Positions 46,379-58,777 of a stretch of 64,000 bases of DNA are shown here, piece by piece (within the stretch, counting starts at the first letter, position 1; every line of letters begins with the position of its first letter). Under the pieces are notes generated by a model that saw only the letters and a list, made by a program, of their open reading frames with translations, was not told where the DNA came from and ran no database searches. Origin of the DNA: Zea mays. Taxonomy: Eukaryota > Streptophyta > Magnoliopsida > Poales > Poaceae. The stretch spans positions 118,635,789 to 118,699,788 of the forward strand of contig NC_050101.1 in assembly GCF_902167145.1 (NCBI RefSeq), written 5' to 3'. Made by a program: the position numbers and the translations under genes.

Positions 46379-47587
46379 ACGAGAGAGGGTGAAAAACAAA
46401 TCGCAACCAAATGGAGAGTGTGACACGGGATTTGTTTTATCGAGGTTCGGTTCTCGCAAACCTACTCCCCGTTGAGGAGGCCACAAAGGCCAGGTCTCTT
46501 TCAACCCTTCCCTCTCTCAAACGATCCCACAGATCGAGTGAGCTTTCTCTTCTTAATCACTTGGAACACAAAGTTCCCACAAGGACCACCACAAGTTTGG
46601 TGTCTCTTGCCTCAATTACAAGTGAGTTTGATCGCAATGAAAGAATCAAGAAAGAAGAAAGCAATCCAAGCGCAAGAGCTCGAAAGAACACAAGCAAATC
46701 TCTCTCTTTAGTCACTAGAGCGTTGTGTGGAATTTGGAGAGGATTTGATCTCTTTGGTGTGTCTAGAATTGAATGCTAGAGCTCTTGTAAGTAGTTGGGA
46801 AGTGGAAAACTTGGATGCAATGAATGGTGGGGTGGTTGGGGTATTTATAGCCCCAACCACCAAACTTGACCGTTGGTGGAGGCTGTCTGTTCGATGGCGC
46901 ACCGGACAGTCCGGTGCACACCGGACATGTCCGGTGCCTCAGCCACGTCACCAGTGCCGTTGGAATCTGACCGTTGGAGTTCTGACTTCTGGGCCCGCCT
47001 CGATGTCCGGTGGCGCACCGGACATGAACTGTTCAGTGTCCGGTGCGCCGGTATGGGCGCGCCTGCCTTCTGCGCGCGCTGCGCGCGCATTTAATGCGTT
47101 GCAGGTAGCCGTTGGCGCGAAGTAGCCGTTGCTCCGAGGATGCACCGGACAGTCCGGTGCACACCGGACATGTCCGGTGAATTATAGCAGAGCAGCCTTC
47201 GTGAAATCCCGAGGCTGGCGAGTTCCGGAGCAACGTCTTCGTTGGAGCACCGGACACTGTCCGGTGTACACCGGACAGTCCGGTGAATTATAGCGCGCCG
47301 GTTCTGGATTTTCCCGAAGGTGACGAGTTGGAGTTGGAGTCCTCTGGTGCACCGGACACTGTCCGGTGGCTCACCGGACAGTCCGGTGCGCCAGACCAGA
47401 GGAGCCTTCGGTTGCTCCTTTGCTCTTTTGTTGAACTCAATACTTGGTCTTTTTATTGGCTAAGTGTGAACCTTTTGCACCTGTATAACTTATACACTAG
47501 AATAAACTAGTTAGTCCAAGGATTTGTGTTGGGCAATTCAACCACCAAAATTATATAGGAACTAGGTGTAAGCCTAATTCCCTTTCA
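46379..47587 (-). repeat. outer copia 3' LTR, second piece
   Basis: Begins with the duplicated ACGAG and continues the LTR interrupted at 36926, ending CCCTTTCA. It is followed by the polypurine tract (47589-47606). Confidence 0.92.
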
Positions 47588-47606
47588 ATCTCCCCCTTTT
47601 TGGTGA

Positions 47607-48404
47607 TTGATGCCAACACAAACCAAAGCAAATATAGAAGTGCATAATTGAACTAGTTTGCATAATATAAGTGCAAAGGTTGCTTGGAATTGAGCCAATA
47701 TAAATACTTACAAGATATGCATGGATTGTTTATTCATTTTTAACATTTTGGACCACGCTTGCACCACATGTTTTGTTTTTGCAAAATCTTTTGTAAATTT
47801 TTTTCAAAGTTCTTTTGCAAATAGTCAAAGGTAAATAAATAAGAGTTTGCAAAGCATTTTCAAGTTTTGAAATTTTCTCCCCCTGTTTCAAATGCTTTTC
47901 CTTTGACCAAACAAAACTCCCCCTAAATGAAATCCTCCTCTTAGTGTTCAAGAGGGTTTTGATGAATCAATTTTGAAATACTACTTTCTCCCCTTTTTGA
48001 ACATATTAAGATACCAAATTGACAATTGAAAATTATATTTTAAAATTAGGTGATGGTGCGGTCCTTTTGCTCTGGGCTAATACTTTCTCCCCCTTTGGCA
48101 TGAATCGCCAAAAACGGAGTCATTAGAGCCCTTTAAATTACTTTCTCCTCCTTTGGTCATAAATAAAAGAGTGAAGATTAAACCAAAGTAGGAGTCCTTT
48201 TGCTTTGCTCGCTCCCCCAAAGATAGAGAGCGGTTCGGAGTGACGACGAAGGATGAGTTACGGAGTGGAAGCCTTTGTCTTCGTCGAAGACTCCAATTCC
48301 CTTTCAATACACCTATGACTTGGTTTGAAATAGACTTGACAACACATTAGTCATAGCATATAAGAGACATGATCAAAGGTATATTTATGAGCTATGTGTG
48401 CAAG
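47607..48404 (-). other. outer copia 3' untranslated region
   Basis: Closely similar to 38239-39061 of the inner copia, with small indels. No gene is seen. Confidence 0.6.
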
Positions 48405-51400
48405 TTAGCAAAGGAAATTTCTAGAATCAAGAATATTGAGCTCATGCCTAAGTTTGGTAAAAGTTTGTTCATCAAGTGGCTTGGTAAAGATATCGGCTAA
48501 TTGATCTTTAGTATTAATGTATGCAATCTCGATATCTCCCTTTTGTTGGTGATCCCTAAGAAAATGATACCGAATGGCTATGTGCTTAGTGCGGCTATGC
48601 TCGACGGGATTGTCGGCCATTTTGATTGCACTCTCATTATCACATAGCAAAGGGACTTTGGTTAATTTGTAACCGTAGTCCCGCAGGGTTTGCCTCATCC
48701 AAAGCAATTGCGCGCAACAATGACCTGCGGCAATGTACTCGGCTTCGGCGGTTGAAAGAGCGACCGAATTTTGCTTCTTTGAAGCCCAAGACACCAAGGA
48801 TCTTCCCAAGAACTGGCAAGTCCCCGATGTGCTCTTTCTATTAATCTTACACCCCGCCCAATCGGCATCCGAATAACCAATTAAATCAAAAGTGGATCCC
48901 CGAGGGTACCAAAGCCCAAACTTAGGAGTATAAGCCAAATATCTCAAGATTCGTTTTACGGCCGTAAGGTGGGATTCCTTAGGGTCGGATTGGAACCTTG
49001 CACACATGCAAACGGAAAGCATAATATCCGGTCGAGATGCACATAAATAGAGTAAAGAACCTATCATCGACCGGTATACCTTTTGATCCACGGACTTACC
49101 TCCCGTGTCGAGGTCGAGATGCCCATTAGTTCCCATGGGTGTCTTGATGGGCTTGGCATCCTTCATTCCAAACTTGTTTAGAATGTCTTGAGTATACTTT
49201 GTTTGGCTAATGAAGGAGCCCTCTTGGAGTTGCTTCACTTGAAATCCTAAGAAGTACTTCAACTCCCCCATCATAGACATCTCGAACTTTTGTGTCATGA
49301 TCCTACTAAACTCTTCACATGTAGATTCGTTAGTAGACCCAAATATAATATCATCAACATAAATTTGGCATACAAACAAATCATTCTCAAGTGTTTTGGT
49401 AAATAGCGTAGGATCGGCCTTTCCGACTTTGAAGCCATTAGCAATAAGGAAATCTCTAAGGCATTCATACCATGCTCTTGGGGCTTGCTTGAGCCCATAA
49501 AGCGCCTTAGAGAGCTTATAGACATGGTTAGGGTACTCACTATCTTCAAAGCCGGGAGGTTGCTCAACATAGACCTCTTCCTTGATTGGTCCATTGAGGA
49601 AGGCACTTTTCACGTCCATTTGATAAAGCTTAAAGCCATGGTAAGTAGCATAGGCCAATAATATGCGAATTGACTCAAGCCTAGCTACGGGTGCATAGGT
49701 TTCACCGAAATCCAAACCTTCGACTTGGGAGTATCCCTTGGCCACAAGTCGTGCTTTGTTCCTTGTCATCACACCATGCTCATCTTGCTTGTTGCGGAAA
49801 ACCCATTTGGTTCCTACAACATTTTGATTAGAACGTGGAACTAAATGCCATACCTCATTTCTAGTGAAGTTGTTGAGCTCCTCTTGCATCGCCACCACCC
49901 AATCTGAATCTTGTAGTGCTTCCTCTACCCTGTGCGGCTCAATAGAGGAAACAAACGAGTAATGTTCACAAAAATGTGCAACACGAGATCTAGTAGTTAC
50001 CCCCTTATGAATGTCGCCGAGGATGGTGTCGACGGGGTGATCTCGTTGTATTGCTTGGTGGACTCTTGGGTGTGGCGGCCTTGGTTCTTGCTCATCCTCC
50101 TTTTCTTGATCATTTGCATCTCCCCCTTGATCATTGCCATCATCTTGAGGTGGCTCATTTGCTTGATCTTCTACTTCATCAACTTGAGCTTCAGCCTCAT
50201 TTTGAGTCGGTGGAGATGCTTGCGTGGAGGAGGATGGTTGATCTTGTGCTTTTGGAGGCTCTTCAGATTCCTAAGGACACACATCCCCAATGGACATGTT
50301 CCTTAGCGCTATGCACGGAGCCTCTTCATCACCTATCTCATCAAGATCAACTTGCTCTTCTTGAGAGCCGTTAGTTTCATCAAACACAACGTCACATGAG
50401 ACTTCAACTAGTCCAATGGACTTGTTAAAGACCCTATATGCCCTTGTGTTTGAGTCATAACCAAGTAAAAAGCCTTCTACAGTCTTAGGAGCAAATTTAG
50501 ATTTTCTACCTCTTTTAACAAGAATAAAGCATTTGCTACCAAAGACTCTAAAATATGAAATGTTGGGCTTTTTACCGGTTAGGAGTTCATAGGATGTCTT
50601 CTTGAGGATTCGGTGTAGATATAATCGGTTGATGGCGTAGCAGGCGGTGTTGACAGCCTCGGCCCAAAACCGATCCGAAGTCTTGTACTCATCAAGCATG
50701 GTCCTTGCCATGTCCAATAGAGTTCGATTCTTCCTTTCCACTACACCATTTTGTTGAGGTGTGTAGGGAGAAGAGAACTCATGCTTGATGCCCTCCTCCT
50801 CAAGGAAACATTCGATTTGAGAGTTCTTGAACTCCGTCCCGTTGTCGCTTCTTATTTTCTTGATCCTTAAGGCAAACTCATTTTGAGCCCGTCTCAAGAA
50901 TCCCTTTAAGGTCTCTTGGGTTTGAGATTTTTTCTGTAAAAAGAATACCCAAGTGAAGCGAGAATAATCATCCACAATAACTAGACAATACTTACTCCCG
51001 CCGATGCTTATGTAAGCAATCGGGCCGAATAGATCCATGTGTAGGAGCTCCAGTGGCCTGTCGGTCGTCATGATGTTTTTGTGTGGATGATGGGCTCCAA
51101 CTTGCTTCCCTGCCTGGCATGCGCTACAAATCATGTCTTTCTCAAAATGAACATTTGTTAATCCTAAAATGTGTTCTCCTTTTAGAAGCTTATGAAGATT
51201 CTTCATCCCAACATGGGCTAGTCGACGGTGCCAGAGCCAACCCATGTTAGTCTTAGCAATTAAGCAAGTGTCAAGTTCAGCTCTATCAAAATCTACCAGG
51301 TATAGCTGACCTTCTAACACTCCCTTAAATGCTATTGAATCATCACTTCTTCTAAAGACAGTGACACCTTCATCAGTGAATAGACAGTTGTAGCCCATTT

Positions 51401-51650
51401 GACATAATTGGGAAACAGAAAGCAAGTTGTAATCTAATGAATCAACAAGAAAAACATTGGAAATGGAATGGTCGGGTGAAATAGCAATTTTACCCAAACC
51501 TTTGACCAAACCTTGATTTCCATCCCCGAATGTGATAGCTCGTTGGGGATCTTTGTTTTTCTCATATGAGGAGAACATATTCTTCTCCCCTGTCATGTGG
51601 TTTGTGCACCCGCTGTCGAGTATCCAACTTGAGCCCCCGGATGCATAAAC
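48405..51650 (-). pseudogene. outer copia Pol, one nonsense codon
   Basis: Same domain order as the inner copia Pol and co-linear with it. The only break I find is TAG at 50273-50271, where the inner copy has a Lys codon, in the linker between integrase and reverse transcriptase. It splits the product into an N-terminal part (protease and integrase) and a C-terminal part (YVDDIIFG reverse transcriptase and RNase H, ATG available at 49898). All catalytic residues named for the inner copy are retained. The upstream TAG and frame offset relative to gag are the same as in the inner copia. Confidence 0.9.
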
Positions 51651-51663
51651 CTACAAAACAAGA

Positions 51664-54367
51664 TTAGTTCTTGACTTTAGGTACCCAAACGGTTTTGGGT
51701 CCTTTGGCATTAGATACAAGAACTTTGGGTACCCAAACACAAGTCTTTGACCCCTTGTGTTTGCCCCCAACAAACTTGGAAACTACCTTGCCGGATTTGT
51801 TAGTTAAAACATATGATGCATCAAAAGTTTTAAAAGAAATGTCATGCTCATTTGATGCACTAGGAGTTTTCTTCTTAGGCAACTTAGCACGGGTTGGTTG
51901 CCTAGAGCTAGATGTCTCACCCCTATACATAAAAGCATGGTTAGGGCCAGAGTGAGACTTCCTAGAGTGAATTTTCCTAATTTTGCTCTCAGGGTAACCG
52001 GCAGGGTATAAAATATAACCCTCGTTATCCTGAGGCATGGGAGCCTTGCCCTTAACAAAATTTGACAATCTTTTAGGAGGGGCACTAAGTTTGACATTGT
52101 CTCCCCTTTGGTAGCCAATGTCATCCTTAATGTCAGGGTGTCTCCCATTATAGAGCATACTTCTAGCAAATTTAAACTTTTCATTTTCTAAGTTATGCTC
52201 GACAATTTTTGCATCTAATATTGCTATATGATCATTTTGTTGTTTAATCAAAGTCATGTGATCATGAATAGCATTAATATCAACATCTCTACATTTAGTA
52301 CAAATGGAAACATGCTCAACACTAGATGTAGAGGGTTTGCATGAATTAAGTTCAACGATCTTAGCACGCAAGATATCATTATTATCTCTAAGATCGGAAA
52401 TTGTAACATTGCAAACATCTAGTTCTTTAGCCTTAGCAATTAAATTTTCATTTTCTACTCTAAGGCTAGCAAGAGAAATGTTTAATTCTTCAATCTTAGC
52501 AAGCAAATCATCATTATCATTTCTAAGATTGGGAATTGAAACATTACAAACATGTGAGTCAACCTTAGCATTTAAACTAGCATTTTCATTTCTAAGGTTG
52601 GTAATAGTTTCATGGCAAGTACTTAGCTCACTAGATAATTTCTCACATTTTTTCTACCTCTAGAGCATAAGCATTTTTAACCTTAACATGCTTTTTATTT
52701 TCCTTGATTAGGAAGTCCTCTTGGGAGTCCAAGAGGTCATCCTTTTCATGGATGGCACTAATTAGCTCATTTAGTTTTTCCTTTTGTTCCATGTTAAGGT
52801 TGGCAAAAAGAACGCGCAAGTTATCCTCCTCATTGCTGGCATCATCCTCATCACTAGAGGTTTCATATTTAGTGGAGGATCTTGATTTTACCTTCTTCCT
52901 TTTGTCGTCCTTTGCCATGAGGCACTTGTGGCCGACGTTTGGGAAAAGGAGTCCCTTGGTGACAGCGATGTTGGCGGCGTCCTCGTCGGAGGAGGAGTCG
53001 GTAGAGCTCTCGTTGGAGTCCCACCCGCGGCACACGTGGGCATCGCCGCCCCTCTTCTTGTGGTACCTCTTCTTTTCTTTCCTCTTTCCCTTCTTGTTGT
53101 TATCCCTGCCACTGTCACTTGATAATGGACATTTAGCGATAAAGTGACCGGGCTTACCACACTTGTAACAAACCTTCTTGGAACGGGATTTGTAATCCTT
53201 CCCCTTCCGTTGCTTGAGGATTTGGCGAAAGCTTTTGATGATTAAAGCCATCTCCTCATTGTCGAGCTTGGAGGCGTCAATTGGTTGTCTACTCGGTGTA
53301 GACTCCTCCTTCTTCTCCTCCATCGCCTTAAATGCCACCGGTTGTGCTTCGGACGTGGAGGGTTCATCAAGCTCGTTGATCTTCTTGGAGCCCTTGATCA
53401 TACATTCAAAGCTCACAAAATTCCCGATAACTTCCTCGGGGGTCATTTGAGTATATCTAGGATTACCACGAATTAATTGAACTTGAGTGGGGTTAAGGAA
53501 AATGAGTGATCTAAGAATAACCTTAACCACCTCGTGGTCATCCCACTTCTTGCTCCCGAGGTTGCGCACTTGGTTCACCAAAGTCTTGAGTCGGTTGTAC
53601 ATGTCTTGTGGCTCTTCCCCTTGGCGAAGTCGAAAGCGACCGAGCTCCCCCTCGATCGTTTCCCGCTTGGTGATTTTTGTTAGTTCATCACCCTCGTGCA
53701 CGGTCTTGAGGAGGTCCCAAATTTCCTTTGCATTCTTCAACCCTTGCACCTTGTTGTATTCCTCTCTATTTAGAGAGGCCAAGAGTATGGTTGTGGCTTG
53801 GGAGTTGAAGTGCTCGATTTGGGCCACCTCGTCCTCATCACAATCCTCATCCCCTACGGATGGTACCTGTGCTCCAAACTCAACAACATTCCATATACTT
53901 TTGTGGAGTGAGGTTAGATGAAATTTCATTAAATCACTCCACCTAGCATAATCTTCACCGTCAAAGGTTGGCGGTTTGCCTAATGGAACAGAAAGTAATG
54001 GAGTATGTCTAGATGTACGAGGATAGTGTAAGGGGATCTTACTAAACTTCTTACGCTCTTGGCGTTTAGAAGTTACAGAGGGCGCATCGGAGCCGGAGGT
54101 CGATGTTGATGAAGTGTCGGTCTCGTAGTAGACCACTTTCCTCATCCTCTTGTGCTTGTCCCCACTCCGATGTGGCTTGTGAGAGGAAGATCTCTCCTTC
54201 TTCTCTTTGTGGTGAGAAGAAGATTTCTTCTCCTTCCCTTTGTTGGAGGAGCTCTTCTTCTTCTCCTTCCTCTTGGTGCGGGACTCTTCTGATGAAGTGC
54301 TCCCGTGGCTTGTAGTGGGCTTTTCGCCGGTCTCCATCTCCTTCTTGGCGTGATCTCCCGACATCAC
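51664..54367 (-). pseudogene. outer copia Gag, one frameshift
   Basis: From ATG 54367 it is co-linear with the inner Gag through capsid and zinc knuckle (CYKCGKPGHFIAKC). At an A run (52648-52653 on the plus strand as T6) one extra base shifts the frame, giving a stop at 52643. The remaining C-terminal part stays open in the shifted frame down to 51664. The truncated product would keep capsid and nucleocapsid but lose the coiled-coil tail. The homopolymer position means a sequencing or assembly error should be excluded. Confidence 0.88.
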
Positions 54368-54412
54368 TTCGATCGGTTAGGCTCTAATGAAGCACCGGGC
54401 TTTGATACCAAT

Positions 54413-55723
54413 TGATAGTCGCCTAGAGGGGGGGGGGTGAATAGGGCGAAACTAAAATTTACAAATATAAACACAACTACAAGCCGGGTTAGCGTTAGAA
54501 ATATAAACGAGTCCACGAGAGAGGGTGAAAAACAAATCGCAACCAAATGGAGAGTGTGACACGGGATTTGTTTTACCGAGGTTCGGTTCTCGCAAACCTA
54601 CTCCCCGTTGAGGAGGCCACAAAGGTCGGGTCTCTTTCAACCCTTCCCTCTCTCAAACGATCCCACGGACCGAGTGAGCTTTCTCTTCTTAATCACTTGG
54701 AACACAAAGTTCCCACAAGGACCACCACAAGTTTGGTGTCTCTTGCCTCAATTACAAGTGAGTTTGATCGCAATGAAAGAATCAAGAAAGAAGAAAGCAA
54801 TCCAAGCGCAAGAGCTCGAAAGAACACAAGCAAATCTCTCTCTTTAGTCACTAGAGCGTTGTGTGGAATTTGGAGAGGATTTGATCTCTTTGGTGTGTCT
54901 AGAATTGAATGCTAGAGCTCTTGTAAGTAGTTGGGAAGTGGAAAACTTGGATGCAATGAATGGTGGGGTGGTTGGGGTATTTATAGCCCCAACCACCAAA
55001 CTTGACCGTTGGTGGAGGCTGTCTGTTCGATGGCGCACCGGACAGTCCGGTGCACACCGGACATGTCCGGTGCCCCAGCCACGTCACCAGTGCCGTTGGA
55101 ATCTGACCGTTGGAGTTCTGACTTCTGGGCCCGCCTCGATGTCCGGTGGCGCACCGGACATGAACTGTTCAGTGTCCGGTGCGCCGGTATGGGCGCGCCT
55201 GCCTTCTGCGCGCGCTGCGCGTGCATTTAATGCGTTGCAGGTAGCCGTTGGCGTGAAGTAGCCGTTGCTCCGAGGATGCACCGGACAGTCCGGTGCACAC
55301 CGGACATGTCCGGTGAATTATAGCAGAGCAGCCTTCGTGAAATCCCGAGGCTGGCGAGTTCCGGAGCAGCGTCTTCGTTGGAGCACCGGACACTGTCCGG
55401 TGTACACCGGACAGTCCGGTGAATTATAGCGCGCCGGTTCTGGATTTTCCCGAAGGTGACGAGTTGGAGTTGGAGTCCTCTGGTGCACCGGACACTGTCC
55501 GGTGGCTCACCGGATAGTCCGGTGCGCCAGACCAGAGGAGCCTTCGGTTGCTCCTTTGCTCTTTTGTTGAACTCAATACTTGGTCTTTTTATTGGCTAAG
55601 TGTGAACCTTTTGCACCTGTATAACTTATACACTAGAATAAACTAGTTAGTCCAAGGATTTGTGTTGGGCAATTCAACCACCAAAATTATATAGGAACTA
55701 GGTGTAAGCCTAATTCCCTTTCA
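54413..55723 (-). repeat. outer copia 5' LTR
   Basis: 1311 bp, TGATAGTCGCC to CCCTTTCA, with the U3 palindrome cluster at about 55036-55527 and a TATA box at 54977-54986. The primer-binding site lies at 54399-54410. Confidence 0.93.
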
Positions 55724-56397
55724 GAGGCTTTGCCGCATTTTTTGTGAGGGGACCGGCCCTTCTCGGTTGTATTTTGTTCCGGTTAGTGCGCGCGAGCGCA
55801 CCCCCAAGGCCTCGGAGGAGTGGTTTGACTCCTCTGAGGTCTTAATGCTTATCGTGATGCCTCGGCCGGCCTTGTTGTTCCCTCATGCGGCCTGGCCACA
55901 GCCCGGGTGCATGGTCAGGCGCCGAGTTTTTAAGCCGGTTTGTTGACGCTGTCAACAGTTTGGCCGTAGTCGGGCTGCGAGAGCAGCCCCCGAGCCTATA
56001 TACGGAGCGAGAGGACGATCAAGGACCGTCTCGACTTTTGTTATACGCCCCTGCGTCGCCTTTCCGCAAGGAGGAAGGGGGGAAAGTGCCATGTTGCCCT
56101 CGGAGGGCGCCAAACATGGTGTTTCCGGTGAGTTGCTAACGGGTGATTCGAGTGGACGCCCGAGCCCCGTTCGATAAGGGTCGGCTAGTGGCCCAGAGGC
56201 GCGCTCCAAAAGTACCTGCAGGTGATTTGCCGGACCCAAACCCATTCGATAGGGTCCGAGGGCTCGATGCCTCCCTCTGGTGGAATTCCGTTACAAAATC
56301 GCTCCTGCTGGTCTCGGAAATGTCCTAGGGTACCTCGGGAGCGTAGCCCGAGCCTCGGCCATGTAACGGACGTACCCAGAGTCATCCCTCACTCTGC

Positions 56398-56630
56398 GTG
56401 CTCTGGGGCGGCTGTCAAACCCTTCCGAGGGGCCAACCTTCGATCCCCTGATCAGTAAAGGGCGCGGAGCCCGAGTGCTCTGGGGCGGCTATCGAACCCT
56501 TCTGAGGGGCTAGTCTTCGAACCCCTGATCAGTAATGGGCTCGGAGCCTGAGTGCTATGGGGCGGCTGTCGAACCCTTCCGAGGGGCCAGCCTTCGAACC
56601 CCTAATCAGTAGGAGGGCTCGGGGGCCCGT
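56398..56630. repeat. tandem repeat, about 78 bp period, three copies
   Basis: Three copies of a unit beginning GTGCT(C/A)TGGGGCGGCT, each ending near GATCAGTAA or ATCAGTAG, at 56398, 56476 and 56554, about 90 percent alike by eye. Confidence 0.85.
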
Positions 56631-57394
56631 TTCCTTCGCTGAGAAGGATCCTTTTCAAAATATCCCCTTTCCCGATCCCTGTAGCAAGAGAGAGAAAGAG
56701 GAAGAAGAAAAGGATATGAATTTAAATAGTGTGGCACACCTTTTTTGACGCGGTCATCATGGCGGAGGCAAAACGACGCCCGCTTCGCCTACCAAGGGTG
56801 TCGCTTGCACTGTCGAGGAGTTAATGCGACGGGACGGGCGATCTGCGGGGCGGCCGTTGCGCGTGCGCGAGCCGTTCGAGGAACGGAACACGGGCGCGTC
56901 GTCTTCATGCCGTGGGAGAGGGCTCTCCTGCCGCTTCAGGAGGGGACGCGAGCCTGCAGGCGATTTGACCGCTGCTTCCGCCCGTCTGCTGCTGCAATTA
57001 CTGCCGACCCACTTTTGGCCATATCAATCGTCGTGCCTCCTCTCGCGGCTGACTGACCCATGATCGTTGCACTCAATTGGCACTGTTGGGTCATGCGCAG
57101 GGCTGCCTCGAGTCGCGACACTGGTTCCGCAGTCGAGAATACGCGGCATTGGCGCAAGTGGCGGTGCGGTTTCTTTGCACGCAGTAACCGTCGCGCCGGT
57201 TGCATGACATGCGGACCCGGGCCTTCACGCTGACCCCTACCTACACCCGGCGGGTGTTTGTTCTTTGCGGCTGCTGAGGCCTGAACATTTGGGTATTTGA
57301 GCGTGAAGCCATGTTTCTTCCTCATTTCGAGCACTAGGACTTGCTTGTCGGTTAGCGGAACCACTTAACCGAGCGTGAGTTGCCTTGCGCGGAA

Positions 57395-58540
57395 GGTGAC
57401 GAGTGAGGTATCCGTATCCCGGAGGCGTAGGAGTCCCTCGGCTTGGTCGGCCTTGCCGCTCAAGGCCTCTCTTGCTCAGTTTTAGGACCTTCGGCCGCTC
57501 TGCGATGAGCTGAAGCCGGAGGCAGCGGTGTCGGCGCGGACAGAGGCGGTGTCGGCTCGAAATAGAGGCTTCGTCGGCCCGGGAGCAGGTGGCTTCCTAG
57601 GCCGAGAAGGTGCAGCAGCGGCGGCTGGAGCTTGGCCAGGTCATCCGCGAGTGGGACCAACCCCGGAGTCACGCTGTCGAGGCCATGAGCCGGGCTGAGG
57701 TCCTCGGGGGATAGCTGGCTGAGGCTACGGAGCGGCCAGCCGAGGCATCCGCTCGGGCCGGGGCCCTTGCGGAGAGCCTAGCCGTGAGGGCCCAAGCGCG
57801 GTGCTGGCATTGTCCTTCGAGGTGGATATCCTTCCGCCCGTGTCGCCGTCTGAGGCCGGGCCAGATTCCGCCAAGGGTGGAAATGACGCCGAGGGTGCTG
57901 CTCCTCCCCCTGCCGATGTCTGAACCTGTAGGAACAGTTTGTCTGAAGCACGCATATGTTTTTCGTGGCCGCTGAGGCCTAAACATTTTTATCGTCGTAT
58001 TATAAAGTTGTGTTTCCTTTCCTCTTGTTTCGAGTATCAGGACTTGTTCGTCGGTAGCAGAACCACTTATTCGAGCGAGACTTACTTTTCAAGGAAGGTG
58101 ATGAGTGAGGTATCCATATCCCGGAGGCGTAGGAGTCCCTTTGCTCGATTGGCCTTGCCGCTTACGTGCACTCTCACTCGTTTGCAGGATTCTGTTATCG
58201 ATATAGTCGAGAAGGCACGAAAGTCGTTTTCTACCCGAGCGTTAGGACTTGTTCGGTAGCAAAATCGCTTATCCGAGCGTGAGTTACTTTTCGCGGAAGG
58301 TGATGAGTGAGGTATCCATATCCCGGAGGCGTAGGAGTCCCTCGGCTCGGTCGGCCTTGCCGCTTACGTGTACTCTCGTCGTTTTTAGGACCCTGCTATC
58401 GATATAGTCGAAAGCACTAAAGTCTTCGATAACAGAACCGCTTATCCGAGCGTGAGTCACTTTTCGCGGAAGGTGATGAGTGAGGTATCCGTATCCCGGA
58501 GGCGTAGGAGTCCCTCGGGTCGGTCGGCCTTGCCGCTTAC
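57395..58540. repeat. interspersed tandem repeat, about 175-200 bp period
   Basis: The block GAGTGAGGTATCC plus CCCGGAGGCGTAGGAGTCCC recurs near 57401, 58105, 58306 and 58479. The last three are in tandem, each followed by 'ccttgccgcttacgtg' and 'ttatcgatatagtcga'. The first is separated by the antisense coding remnant, as though that segment lies between repeat copies. Confidence 0.8.
57480..57923 (+). pseudogene. antisense coding remnant in the gypsy 3' region
   Basis: On the strand opposite gag-pol, codon-like segments read DELKPEAAVSARTEA, then EKVQQRRLELGQVIREWDQ with two in-frame stops, and finally VSPSEAGPDSAKGGNDAEG ending PPPADV and TGA (57921-57923). Two frame changes separate them. 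The Ala/Glu/Arg-rich helical character followed by an acidic Gly/Pro tail resembles the antisense protein that I recall from some grass Tat-type elements (putative gypsy-type transposon coiled-coil family). The product is not functional here. Confidence 0.45.
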
Positions 58541-58777
58541 GTGCTCTCTCGCTCGTTTTTAGGGTTCCGTTATCGATATAGTCGAAAGTCGTTTTGGTAG
58601 AAAACATTTCCTTTGGTAGAAAACTTTTCCGAGGAAAATTTTGACGCAAAGGGGGTTCCCCCTTCTAGCCCCTGAGGGAGGGTCAGGCTTTGCCGAGGCA
58701 AGGCTGATCCTTCCTTGACGGTTAGACTTTATTTATGTATGTAAAGAAAACGAGGTATATGAACGACTTGAAACATC

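Larger units (their letters stand above)
36823..55723 (-). mobile_element. outer copia element (SIRE lineage), split by a second copia
   Basis: It is flanked by GAGGC (36818-36822 and 55724-55728). The 5' LTR is 54413-55723. The 3' LTR is in two pieces, 36823-36926 and 46379-47587, separated by the inner copia. Removing that insertion leaves a normal element of about 9.4 kb. The terminal dinucleotide at 36823 is TA instead of TG, a transition. The LTR copies differ by only a handful of transitions, so it is young. gag carries one frameshift and pol one nonsense codon. Confidence 0.92.
55729..58777 (-). other. right gypsy 3' untranslated region
   Basis: About 3 kb between the pol stop and the copia nest with no sense-strand open frame. 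It contains two tandem-repeat groups (56398-56630 and 57395-58540) and an antisense coding remnant (57480-57923). Long repeat-bearing 3' regions are typical of Tat-lineage elements. Confidence 0.65.
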
